A stretch of 64,000 bases of DNA from JACMLX01 sp040384325 (GTDB lineage: Bacteria > Gemmatimonadota > Gemmatimonadetes > Gemmatimonadales > Gemmatimonadaceae). Of the stretch, positions 1 through 8,243 are shown one piece after another; position 1 is the first letter of the stretch, and every line of letters starts with the position of its first letter. The stretch lies in NCBI GenBank assembly GCA_040384325.1, contig JAZKJL010000001.1, positions 1 through 64,000 on the forward strand, in the 5' to 3' direction. The position numbers and the translations under genes were made by a program. Below the pieces are notes generated by a model. That model was not told the origin of the DNA, did no database searches, and worked only from the letters and a program-made list of their open reading frames with translations.

Positions 1-49
1 AACACTGTGACGCCGCGACCGGTCGGGGGAAGGCCTTTCTCATTTTAAC

Positions 50-106
50 TTTGCGCCTTTGTGTCAGGCAGTTGCCTTTGCTGTTTCGGTTGCTGTTGCC
101 GTTGCC
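50..106. repeat. Reiterated short-word repeat at window start
   Basis: Positions 52-65 carry the word TTTGCGCCTTTGTGTC-like sequence that recurs in the arms of the inverted repeat near 18.3-18.5 kb. Positions 71-106 are six degenerate 6-base units of the type GTTGCC/GTTGCT. No gene is visible in 1-125, downstream of the permease stop at 126. This looks like one end of an intergenic element of the same class as those at 18.3 and 59.2 kb; the other end would lie outside the window. Confidence 0.5.
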
Positions 107-125
107 CTGAAGAGCAACACCGACG

Positions 126-968
126 TCAGGACCGCTGCGCGCCGATCGCGTCGCCGACGGCGTTGCAGGCGAGCACGGTGAGGAAGATCATGGCGCCGGG
201 GAAGATGGCCAGCCACGGTTCGCTGGTCATGGTGGTCTGCGCCTGATAGAGCATGTTGCCCCAGCTCGCGGTGGGGGGTTGCACGCCGACACCGAAGAAA
301 CTGAGCGCGCTCTCGAGCAAAATGCCGCGGCCCACCGCGAGGGTGGTGGCGACGGCGGCGGCGGGGAGCACGCCCGGGAGCACGTGGCGCAGCACCACCC
401 GTGCCGGTGAGGCGCCGATCGCACGGGCGGCGGAGACGAAGTCGCGTGCGGCCAGCGACAGCACTTCGGCACGCACCACGCGCGCCGTCTCCATCCAGCC
501 GGCGAGGCCCACCAGCAGCACCAGCATCGGCACACCCGGTTGCAGAACGGCGGCCGCGATCATCAGCAGCGGCAGGCGCGGGATGGCCAGCATCGCGTCG
601 GTGATGCGCATCAGCACGTCGTCGGCCAGGCGACCCGCATACCCGGCGATCGATCCCACCGCGGCGCCGATCGCCGCACTCACCAGCGCCGAGACGAGGC
701 CGATGGCCAGCGACACGCGTGCGCCGTACAGGACGCGTGTCAGCACGTCGCGGCCCAGTTCATCGGTGCCGAACCAGTGTGAGGCCGACGGTGCCGCGCG
801 GCGGTTGGCCAGGTCCAGCGCATCCATCGCATAGGGCGCCAGCAGCGGCGCCAGCGCGGCGCCCAGCAGCAGCGTGCCGAGGAGTGCCGCGGCCACCATC
901 GGGGCGCGGTTGCGCTGGATGCGCGTGGTGGCCGTGATCGGGGCGGCTGAGGCCAGCGTGGCGCTCAT
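126..968 (-). CDS. ABC peptide transporter permease, DppC/OppC type
   Basis: Inner-membrane permease of a dipeptide/oligopeptide ABC importer, 280 residues, the usual size for DppC. The N-terminal hydrophobic segment starts near residue 25 and is followed by a periplasmic loop with FGTDELGRDVLTRVLYG, a hallmark of the DppC side, and by the cytoplasmic EAA-type loop RAIGASPARVVLRHVLPG that contacts the ATPase. The ATG at 966-968 overlaps the TGA of the upstream permease (ATGA), so the two are probably translated together. The open frame continues upstream but only antisense to the neighbour. No ATPase gene is seen in the window; it must lie beyond position 1 or elsewhere. Confidence 0.9.
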   Translation of the reverse strand: MSATLASAAPITATTRIQRNRAPMVAAALLGTLLLGAALAPLLAPYAMDALDLANRRAAPSASHWFGTDELGRDVLTRVLYGARVSLAIGLVSALVSAAIGAAVGSIAGYAGRLADDVLMRITDAMLAIPRLPLLMIAAAVLQPGVPMLVLLVGLAGWMETARVVRAEVLSLAARDFVSAARAIGASPARVVLRHVLPGVLPAAAVATTLAVGRGILLESALSFFGVGVQPPTASWGNMLYQAQTTMTSEPWLAIFPGAMIFLTVLACNAVGDAIGAQRS

Positions 969-1912
969 GCCGCGTCCCGGGTGCGGGGATCGAGCGCGTG
1001 CACCGCCAGGTCGGCCACCAGGTTGAGCACCATCACGGCCACCGATCCGCACATCAGGAATGCCATCAGCACCGCGTAATCGCGCTTGCCGAGCGCCTCG
1101 GTGAACAGGCTGCCGATGCCCGGCCAGGCGAAGATGCTTTCCGTCACCACCGCGCCCGACGCCATCATCGACACGTCCAGCAGCACCACCGTGACGAAGG
1201 TGGGCAGGGCATTGGGCAGCGCGTGGTGCAGCAGCAAGCGGCGTTCGGCCAGCCCGCGTGAACGTGCCGCGCGCATGAACGGCCGCGCGATCGTGTCGCG
1301 CATCGCTCGGCGCAGGTAGCGCGACCACGCCGCCGAGAGTGCGGCTGCGAGGACCATCGCCGGCAGGATGAGGTGGGCGATGCGATCGCCGAGGCCACCG
1401 CCGTCGAAACTGGCGCGGCCCGACGATGGCAGCCAGCCCAGCGCGCCGGCGAACACCAGCTGCAGCAGGAGCCCGAACCAGAACACCGGCAGCGAGATGC
1501 CGGCCACCGCGAACACCGAACTCACGCGATCGAAGCGGCGGTTGATCGCGGCGAGGATGCCGACCGGCACCGCCGCCAGCAGCGCCATCAGGCAGGCCAC
1601 GCCGATCAGTTCCAGCGTGGCGGGGATGCGTTCCACCAGTCGGTCCAGCACCGGGCGGCCGTCGGCGTAGCTGAAGCCCCAGTCGCCCTGCACGAAGGCG
1701 CGCAGCCACGACAGGTACTGGATGCCCAGCGGTCGGTCGAGCCCCATCGCCTTCTTCAGGCGCTCGATGTCCTCGGGGCGCACGTTCGGGTTCTCGAGGT
1801 AAGTCGAGAGCGGGCCACCCGGCGCGGCGTGCAGCAGCGCGAAGATCAGCAGCGAGATCACCAGCAGCAGCGGGACGCTCTGCGCCACGCGTCGGATGAT
1901 GAAGCGGATCAC
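965..1912 (-). CDS. ABC peptide transporter permease, DppB/GsiC type
   Basis: First permease of the peptide importer, 315 residues. It begins with the typical DppB pattern: a first membrane segment (about residues 9-29), then the loop with NPNVRPEDIERLKKAMGLD and PLGIQYLSWL, followed by further membrane segments. The EAA-like loop is RAARSRGLAERRLLLHHALP. It lies 36 bases downstream of the binding protein gene and overlaps the next permease by four bases, so the order is binding protein, DppB, DppC. Substrate specificity cannot be read from the permease; the adjacent peptidases suggest peptides. Confidence 0.92.
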   Translation of the reverse strand: MIRFIIRRVAQSVPLLLVISLLIFALLHAAPGGPLSTYLENPNVRPEDIERLKKAMGLDRPLGIQYLSWLRAFVQGDWGFSYADGRPVLDRLVERIPATLELIGVACLMALLAAVPVGILAAINRRFDRVSSVFAVAGISLPVFWFGLLLQLVFAGALGWLPSSGRASFDGGGLGDRIAHLILPAMVLAAALSAAWSRYLRRAMRDTIARPFMRAARSRGLAERRLLLHHALPNALPTFVTVVLLDVSMMASGAVVTESIFAWPGIGSLFTEALGKRDYAVLMAFLMCGSVAVMVLNLVADLAVHALDPRTRDAA

Positions 1913-1948
1913 TCGTGCCGCACCATCACGCGCGCGGCGAGGTGTGGC

Positions 1949-3547
1949 TCACTTCGCCGTCAGCTGCCACTGCCACACGTTCCAGAACGGCCCGGCGTTG
2001 GTCGGGTTGCCGGTGAAGCCAGTCAGGTTGGCCGGCACCGCGTCCACCTTCGACGTGTTGTAGAGCGGCAGCTCCGGCACCAGCTGCGACAGCCGCTGCT
2101 GTGCCGCCTTCAGCAGCGTGATGCGCTGCGCCTCGTCGGCGGTGCGATCGCTCCGGTAGAGCATCGCGGTCAGCGAGTCGTCACGGAAGTAGTTGATGTT
2201 GCGCCCCGCCGGCGGCATGCGATCGGCGGCGAAGAAGAGCGTGATCTCGGGATCGGCGCCCTGCTGCCACCAGTGCAGCATGGCGTCGAAGTCACCCTTG
2301 AACCAGATGCTGCTGATCGACGTGCCATCGATCAGGCGCACGCTGGCGGCGATGCCGACGTCGCGGAACTGCTTTTGCAGCGCCTGCGCGACGTTCTCGC
2401 GGATCGCGAACCCCGATTGCGTGATCAGCGTGAACGACAACGCCTTCCCACCCTTCGCGCGGATGCCATCCGCGCCCACCAGCCAGCCCGCCGAGTCGAG
2501 CAGTGCGCGCGCGCGGGCCGGATCGTAGGCGTAGCTGGTCACGTTCTTCTCGTACGCCGGTGACAGCGGCTGGATGGGGCCATCCACCACTGTCACCAGG
2601 CTGTCCAGCAAGGTGTTCACGATCAGGCCACGGTCGATGGCATGGGCCATCGCGCGTCGCACCACCACGTCGGCGAACGGTGCGAAGTGCTTCTGGTTGA
2701 GCGTCACGTGTTCATAGCCGTTGCCCACCACGGTGTTCAGGCGGATGGCCGCATTGCCGCGCAGCTCGCGCACCTTGTCCCACGGCACCAGCGCCACCAT
2801 CTGCACCTCGCCCGACTTCAGCTGGTTGATGCGCGTGGTGGTGTTGGGCAGGAAGCGGAACAGCATCCGCTTGATCTTCGGGAACTCCGCGCCGCGCCAG
2901 TAGTTCGGCACGCCCTCGAGCAGGATGTACTCTCCCGTCTTCCACTCCACCACACGATACGGACCGGTGCCGAGCGGCTTGCGGTTGTAGTCGGTGGCGG
3001 CATCGATGCTCTTGCCGTCGAGGATGTGCTTCGGCAGCGTGCCGCGCACGAACTGCAGGCGGTACGGCGCGTACACCTCGCGATAGTGCACCACCGCCGT
3101 CAGCGAATCGGGTGTGTCCACGGAGCTGATGCGATCGAAGCCATCCACGCTCTCCGGCTTCCAGTCGCCCTTGTTGATCGCATCGACGGTGAACTTCACG
3201 TCGGCCGACGTGTGCGGCACGCCGTCATGCCACTTCACGCCCGGCCGCAGCTTCCAGGTCACGTCCATGCCGCCATCGGGGCGCAGGGTGACGCCGCCGT
3301 TCGCGGTGGTCGGCACCTCCAGCGCCAGCACCGGGACGACGTTCATCTTCTCGTCGTTCGTCACCAGCCCTTCCACCACGCACGACTCGATGTCCTCGAG
3401 GATGTGCGTGGCGTACCGGTTCATGGTATCGGGCTCGCGATCATAGCCGATCGTGAGCAGGTCGGTGGCGCCGCCGGCGGGTTTCGCGGTGTCCGTGCCA
3501 CCGCACGCGGCCAGCAGGAAGGCAGAGAGGAGCAGGACCCGCGTCAC
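1949..3547 (-). CDS. Peptide ABC transporter substrate-binding lipoprotein (SBP_bac_5)
   Basis: Extracytoplasmic solute-binding protein of the DppA/OppA family, 532 residues. A short signal ends in the lipobox LLAAC near residue 15, so it is a lipoprotein. Family marks follow: YDREPDTMNRY near the mature N-terminus, LRPGVKWHDG with TSADVKFT, and GTGPYRVVEW. The start is taken as the GTG at 3545-3547, which overlaps the TGA of the upstream DUF885 gene (GTGA); the longer open frame upstream is only a high-GC shadow. It delivers peptides to the two permeases just downstream. Confidence 0.9.
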   Translation of the reverse strand: MTRVLLLSAFLLAACGGTDTAKPAGGATDLLTIGYDREPDTMNRYATHILEDIESCVVEGLVTNDEKMNVVPVLALEVPTTANGGVTLRPDGGMDVTWKLRPGVKWHDGVPHTSADVKFTVDAINKGDWKPESVDGFDRISSVDTPDSLTAVVHYREVYAPYRLQFVRGTLPKHILDGKSIDAATDYNRKPLGTGPYRVVEWKTGEYILLEGVPNYWRGAEFPKIKRMLFRFLPNTTTRINQLKSGEVQMVALVPWDKVRELRGNAAIRLNTVVGNGYEHVTLNQKHFAPFADVVVRRAMAHAIDRGLIVNTLLDSLVTVVDGPIQPLSPAYEKNVTSYAYDPARARALLDSAGWLVGADGIRAKGGKALSFTLITQSGFAIRENVAQALQKQFRDVGIAASVRLIDGTSISSIWFKGDFDAMLHWWQQGADPEITLFFAADRMPPAGRNINYFRDDSLTAMLYRSDRTADEAQRITLLKAAQQRLSQLVPELPLYNTSKVDAVPANLTGFTGNPTNAGPFWNVWQWQLTAK

Positions 3548-5172
3548 GCCATCGACTCCGTCATCAGGGTGGCAGCCAGCCGCACCGGGATCGCGCCGCG
3601 GCTCAGCAACTCGTCGTGGAAGGTGCGCAGCGAGAACGCGGCCCCCCGCACCGACTTCACCTGCTCGCGGAGCGTTAGGATCGTCGTCGTGCCCAGCCAG
3701 TACATGATCGCGGTGCAGGGAAACATGGAGTTCTTGGTGGCCTCCGCCGTCGCCACCTCCGCCGGCATGCCCACCGTGTCCTGATAGTACTGGACTGCCT
3801 CGGCAAACGTGCAGAGACCCAGATGGAGGCGGATGTCGGTGATGGCACGCGCCAGCATGCGCACCCGGGTGTGCTGCTCCGACAGCCGCTCCAGCGGCGT
3901 GCACATGCCCAGTTCCTCCATCAGCTGCGTGGCGTAACACGCCCACCCCTCGGCCATCGACCCACCGAGGAACATCGCGATGCGGCTGGCGCAGTCGGTG
4001 GCCGCGATGCGCCCGATGCGGGAGCGGGCGCGATGCCGCGCATGCCAGTTCTGCACGTGATGACCGACCGCGCCGTGGTGCACGACGTGATTGAGCGTGA
4101 TGGTGCTGTTGTTCCAGGCCCGCAGCCGTTGCTCCACGTCGGTGGCCGGCATCGAGGCGTCGATCGGCGTCACCACGTACTCGTACGTCGTGTACGGATC
4201 GAACGGCGCCGGCGAGCGATAGAAGAGCCAGTACAGGCTCGGCGCGAACTCCCGTGCCCAGGCGGGGATCGGCACGTAGCGGATCGGCCACGGTTCCCAG
4301 GTCACGGCGTCGTGCGCGGTCGCGATGCGATGGCAGTCGTCCCAGCGCCGCTGGAAGGTGGCGTAGTAATCGTCCACCGTCGGATGGTCGGCGGCCATCT
4401 CGGCCTGGATCGTCGGCCAGCTGCCGCCATGGACCGCGACCATCGCGGCCAGCTTCTCCTGCTCCACCGGCAACTCGGCCAGCGCCCGCGCCAGCAGCAC
4501 CTGCGGCGACTCGGTGCAGAAGTGGCCGCGCTCGAGCAGTCGCGTGAAGGTGGCCTCGCCGACGGCATACGATGCGTCGGCGTCGGCAGGCAACGTGTCC
4601 AGCCACGCCGCCACGTCGGCGAAGGCGGTGCGCGCGATGTCGGCCGCCTGCATCACCGCAGCCGCTGCATCGCTATCGGTGGCGATGCCGTGCGACGCGA
4701 GCCAGCCGCGCAGGCCACGATCGAACAGGCCATCAGCGGCTGCACACTCACGCACCGCGCGCGCGATCCATGGCACCGGCACATTGCCGATCGTGGACTG
4801 CAGCGGAGCCATGAAAGCTGGGATCGCCCGCAGGCGCGCGGCGATCGCCGGTAACCGTTCCGCCGCCGGCGCGAAATCGCGGATCATCAGCGACACCACG
4901 CTGAAGATCGCCTCGCCCGTCCACAGCGCCGGGTTGCGCGCGTGAAAGAAGCCGCTCTCGTACTCGGCGATACGGACGTCGAGGTTGGCGCGGGCCAGCT
5001 CGCCGTCCAGCAGCAACGGCTGATCACGCAGGCGTGCCGTCGTTGCGCCGGCCGTGTCGTCGAGTGCGATACGGATCCGCCGCATCTCGGCTGCATCGTC
5101 GGCCAGTCCAGCGGTGGACCAATCCGGCAGCCGGTCGTCCAGCACGTGCAGCCCGGTGAACGTCGCATTCAC
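3544..5172 (-). CDS. DUF885 family protein with altered metallopeptidase motif
   Basis: Member of the DUF885 family, distant relatives of zinc carboxypeptidases. From the GTG at 5172 it has 542 residues, but the homologous N-terminus (YFAQYYWRHPVNATF, matching the usual 'HPV.AT' block) is encoded upstream of that codon, so the true start is probably the CTG at 5221-5223 (separate entry). The metal-binding motif, normally HExxPGH, here reads HHGAVGH: the catalytic glutamate is replaced by histidine and proline by valine. The later EGWACY block is intact. No signal peptide is seen, so it is probably cytoplasmic, unlike the second DUF885 protein of this operon. Whether it still hydrolyses peptides is uncertain. 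Confidence 0.85.
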   Translation of the reverse strand: MNATFTGLHVLDDRLPDWSTAGLADDAAEMRRIRIALDDTAGATTARLRDQPLLLDGELARANLDVRIAEYESGFFHARNPALWTGEAIFSVVSLMIRDFAPAAERLPAIAARLRAIPAFMAPLQSTIGNVPVPWIARAVRECAAADGLFDRGLRGWLASHGIATDSDAAAAVMQAADIARTAFADVAAWLDTLPADADASYAVGEATFTRLLERGHFCTESPQVLLARALAELPVEQEKLAAMVAVHGGSWPTIQAEMAADHPTVDDYYATFQRRWDDCHRIATAHDAVTWEPWPIRYVPIPAWAREFAPSLYWLFYRSPAPFDPYTTYEYVVTPIDASMPATDVEQRLRAWNNSTITLNHVVHHGAVGHHVQNWHARHRARSRIGRIAATDCASRIAMFLGGSMAEGWACYATQLMEELGMCTPLERLSEQHTRVRMLARAITDIRLHLGLCTFAEAVQYYQDTVGMPAEVATAEATKNSMFPCTAIMYWLGTTTILTLREQVKSVRGAAFSLRTFHDELLSRGAIPVRLAATLMTESMA

Positions 5173-5219
5173 CGGGTGCCGCCAGTAGTACTGTGCGAAG
5201 TACCGCTCCAGCGCGTTGC

Positions 5220-6359
5220 TCAGGCGGACGCTCCCGGCTCCAGCGGAATCGCCACCCAGCGTCGTTCGCGGAACGACCGCTCGACGGCGTTGATCAGTTC
5301 CTGCACGTGGGCGCCATCCTCGAAGCTGCCCTCGTTCTCCGGTCCGTCACTGAGGATCTCGGAGATGAACGAGCTCACCAGGTTGGCGTAGAACAGCGAG
5401 CGCCACGACTCCTCGCGATTGCCGCCGGGCGGGTAGAAACGCTCCGGGATGTCGAGCTCGCGGAACTCCACCTGGTCGCCGGTCGCCGCCTTCAGCACCT
5501 CGCAGATGCCGTTCTCTTCCACCAGTCGGCAGATCAGGGCGCCCTTGCTGCCGTACACCCGTGCCTCGATGCCCGGGTAGTTGCCCACGGTCACGAAGCT
5601 GGTCTGGATCGAGCCGATGGCGCCATTCGCGAACTCGCCGATGAAGATGTCGCCGTCGTCGATGTTCATGCGCATCATGGTGCCCGTCTGCCGCACCATG
5701 CGCTCGGGGATGAAGTTCTTCATCGTGCCCACCACCTGCTCGAACCGGCTGCCCATGAACAGGTGGCCGATGTCCATGATCGGGGCGCCGTAGCCTTCCA
5801 GCGACGACACCTGGATGATCGACTGGTCGGCGTCCACGTCCACCTGGCGCAGCGGGTTCTGCGGGTCGAGCCACTGCGAGTTCTGTTCGAAGCCGTTGAA
5901 GATGAACGGCGTGCCGACGAAGCCGTCGTCGATCAGCTCCTTCATGTAGCGCATCGCCGGGCTGTAGCGGAAGGTGAAGCCGAGCTTCGTCTTCAGCCCC
6001 TTCGACTTGGCGAAGGCGGCGGCACGCAGCGTCTCCTTGTAGTCGTACGCCACCGGCTTCTCGCACAGCACATGCTTGCCGGCGGTGAGCGCGGCCATGC
6101 TGAGCTCGAAGTGCGTCGCACTCGGTGTGCAGACGTCGACCAGGTGGATGTCCTCACGCGCGATCAGCTCCTCGTGCGATCCGTAGACGCTGGGGATGCC
6201 GAATTCGTCGGCGAACTCCTGCGCCCGCTCGATCATCGGGTCGGCGATGGCCACCAGTTCACACCGCGTGTCGCGCTTGTAGCCGGGAATGTGCGCGAAC
6301 TTGGCCCACGCACCCGCGCCCAGCACGCCGACACGCACCTTGCCATGCACCGGCGTCAC
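5220..6359 (-). CDS. Gfo/Idh/MocA family NAD(P)-dependent oxidoreductase
   Basis: A 379-residue oxidoreductase with an N-terminal Rossmann fold: VGVLGAGAWAKFAHIPGY near residues 10-27, then the family motif CEKPVAYDY (about residue 98) that carries the catalytic lysine region, and a C-terminal alpha/beta domain with GYGAPIMDIGHLFMG. These enzymes act on sugars, inositols or related polyols; the substrate cannot be read here. It starts with GTG at 6357-6359, overlapping the TGA of the upstream DUF885 gene, and is coupled to a second DUF885 gene downstream. Its placement inside a peptide-uptake operon is unusual and suggests a glycosylated or derivatised peptide substrate, which is inference only. 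Confidence 0.88.
   Translation of the reverse strand: MTPVHGKVRVGVLGAGAWAKFAHIPGYKRDTRCELVAIADPMIERAQEFADEFGIPSVYGSHEELIAREDIHLVDVCTPSATHFELSMAALTAGKHVLCEKPVAYDYKETLRAAAFAKSKGLKTKLGFTFRYSPAMRYMKELIDDGFVGTPFIFNGFEQNSQWLDPQNPLRQVDVDADQSIIQVSSLEGYGAPIMDIGHLFMGSRFEQVVGTMKNFIPERMVRQTGTMMRMNIDDGDIFIGEFANGAIGSIQTSFVTVGNYPGIEARVYGSKGALICRLVEENGICEVLKAATGDQVEFRELDIPERFYPPGGNREESWRSLFYANLVSSFISEILSDGPENEGSFEDGAHVQELINAVERSFRERRWVAIPLEPGASA
5221..5223 (-). promoter_or_regulatory. Candidate CTG start codon of the DUF885 gene
   Basis: A CTG overlaps the TGA stop of the oxidoreductase gene (CTGA), in the same manner as the GTGA and ATGA overlaps elsewhere in this operon. A GGGAG stretch sits seven bases before it, whereas the GTG at 5170-5172 has no Shine-Dalgarno sequence. 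The 17 extra codons encode the family-typical N-terminal block. No ATG, GTG or TTG is available in frame before the upstream stop. Confidence 0.5.
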
Positions 6360-8104
6360 TGGATCACCGCCGCGGTGTCGTTGGGCAGGAACAGCTGACG
6401 ATGAGCCCAGATGGGCGCGATGCCGTGAGTCATGAGGGCTTCGTGGAAGGAACGGAGGTTGAACGTCGAGCCGAGGCTGGCCGCGACGTCGCGTCGCAGC
6501 GTCAGGATGCCGCGCTTGCCGAGAAAGTAGCCGCCGTACGTGGGGTCGTAGGTGGACCGCTCGGCTTCACGCTTCGCCGCCGAGGTGGGCACGTAGGCCC
6601 GGTCCTCGAAGCAGCGCTGCGCGTCGGCCAGGGTCCAGTCGCCACTGTGCACACGAATGCCGGACAGCAGGCGGCAGACACGCGTCAGTGCATCGCTCAG
6701 CTGCGCCATCTCGATGCGCGGGTCACCGTCGCCGAACTTCTCCTCCACCATCAGCTGTTCGCTGTAGTGCGCCCAGCCATCCTGTCCCGACGAGGGTTGC
6801 GGGAACGGATTCAGCCCGATCCAGATTCGGCGCACTTTCCCGGGCGTCTTGCGCATGTAGGTGGAGTGCAGCCAGTGCCCCGGCATCGCCTCGTGCACCG
6901 AGGTGTTGATCAGCGAGGCGTAGTTGTACCGCTCCAGCCACGCCTCCTGCTCGGCCACCGGCATCTCGGCCCGCGCATCGGTGATGTAGTAGAAGCTCTT
7001 CACCGGCGGGTTCTCCAGTGGCGGCGAGGCGTGCATGGACGCGAAGCCGAGGTCGAACGGCTGCGCGGCGGCCACCACCACCCGCTCGCCCTCCGGCACC
7101 ACCGCCAGTCCTTTCGCGATCACGAACGCCGTCAACGAGTCCACCAGCTTCTGCGTGGCGGCCACCACCTCACCGCGCTTCGGGTGGTCGCGACGCACCT
7201 CGCGCCAGACCTCCTGTGCGTCACGCCCCGGTGCCAGCCGTGCCGCGGCGGCGGTGAACTGCTGCTGGTAGATGGCCAGCTCGCGTTCGCCGATCGCGAC
7301 CAGGTCCTTGAGCGGCACATCGATCAGTTCCTCGCCGCGGTAGCGTCGCGCCACGGCCTCGGCGCCGATGCGGTAGTCGCCGGTCGACTTCGGGATCAGC
7401 TCCTGCTCCAGATAGTCGGCGTAGGCCGTGATCAGCGGCTGCGCGGTGGCGGCGGCGGTGGTCAGCGAATCCATCAGCGGGGTGCCTTTCTGCGCCGCGA
7501 ACGCGAGCGGCAGGTCCGCACCCAGCATCGCTGCCGCACCGCGCATCATGCCTACGCCACGCTCGGCGAAGATGCGCGGCGGGTTGGTGATGTTGGTGCG
7601 GGCGGCGTCCAGCAGTGCCGGCACGGCGGCGAGCTTGCTGATCACGCGCCGCATCCGCACCTCGGGCGGCGCGTTCTCCATCGTCATCAGGTTGTGCACG
7701 CCGTCGGACAGCGCCGAGGCGTAGAGCATCGGATTCCGCTTCCAGTTCTGCAGCGTCTCCTGCTCCAGCAGCCAGCCGTCGATGATGCCGTCGAGGATCT
7801 TCTGGTCCACCCGTTCGTCGGCGGTCAGCTGGTCGGCCGGGAAGGCGCGCAGCGTTTCGCGATCCTGCTTCAGCGTGGCGATCTCGCGGGCGATGGCCTC
7901 GGCGGAGAAGTCGTCCAGCCGGTCGTCGTGCTGGTGCAGCCCGTTGCCGCCGGCGATCGACGGGTGCCGACTCGCGAAGTCATCGAGGTAGCGGTCCACG
8001 AACTCGGCGAAGGCCGCCGGTGGCTTCGACTCGGGGGCGGGCGTGCAGGCGGCCGGCGCGAGGCAGAGGGCCAGCACCGCGAGGGGGACGAGGCGGGAGT
8101 GCAT
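6356..8104 (-). CDS. DUF885 family lipoprotein, probable zinc metallopeptidase
   Basis: A 582-residue DUF885 protein, the first gene of the peptide operon. The N-terminus (ATG at 8102-8104) is a secretion signal ending in CLAPAAC, so it is probably a lipoprotein of the periplasm. The domain begins with FVDRYLDDFASRHPSIAGG and carries an intact HEAMPGH motif with a following DGWAHYSEQL block (aspartate where most relatives have glutamate). The C-terminal block YGGYFLGKRGILTLRRDV is also family-typical. Intact motif and export contrast with the cytoplasmic, motif-altered homologue further down the same operon. A plausible role is trimming of peptides before uptake. Confidence 0.88.
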   Translation of the reverse strand: MHSRLVPLAVLALCLAPAACTPAPESKPPAAFAEFVDRYLDDFASRHPSIAGGNGLHQHDDRLDDFSAEAIAREIATLKQDRETLRAFPADQLTADERVDQKILDGIIDGWLLEQETLQNWKRNPMLYASALSDGVHNLMTMENAPPEVRMRRVISKLAAVPALLDAARTNITNPPRIFAERGVGMMRGAAAMLGADLPLAFAAQKGTPLMDSLTTAAATAQPLITAYADYLEQELIPKSTGDYRIGAEAVARRYRGEELIDVPLKDLVAIGERELAIYQQQFTAAAARLAPGRDAQEVWREVRRDHPKRGEVVAATQKLVDSLTAFVIAKGLAVVPEGERVVVAAAQPFDLGFASMHASPPLENPPVKSFYYITDARAEMPVAEQEAWLERYNYASLINTSVHEAMPGHWLHSTYMRKTPGKVRRIWIGLNPFPQPSSGQDGWAHYSEQLMVEEKFGDGDPRIEMAQLSDALTRVCRLLSGIRVHSGDWTLADAQRCFEDRAYVPTSAAKREAERSTYDPTYGGYFLGKRGILTLRRDVAASLGSTFNLRSFHEALMTHGIAPIWAHRQLFLPNDTAAVIQ

Positions 8105-8243
8105 GGGGCGCAAGGTGCGGGCGGGGTGGGGCAGCGGCAACTGCCAGCGCGGTGCGCGCGCTGGCTCGCTCGAATACGCGAGGTCAGGACAGGTCGTTGT
8201 CGAACGATGGGATATTGAGGCGCGCCACCACGCGCACCGCGCG

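Noticed and set aside
1373..2563. 396-codon open frame on the plus strand
   Set aside because: Antisense to the peptide permease and binding protein genes; no domain signs and arginine/histidine-rich.
6125..8218. 697-codon open frame on the plus strand
   Set aside because: Antisense to the DUF885 lipoprotein gene, which carries HEAMPGH and a signal peptide.
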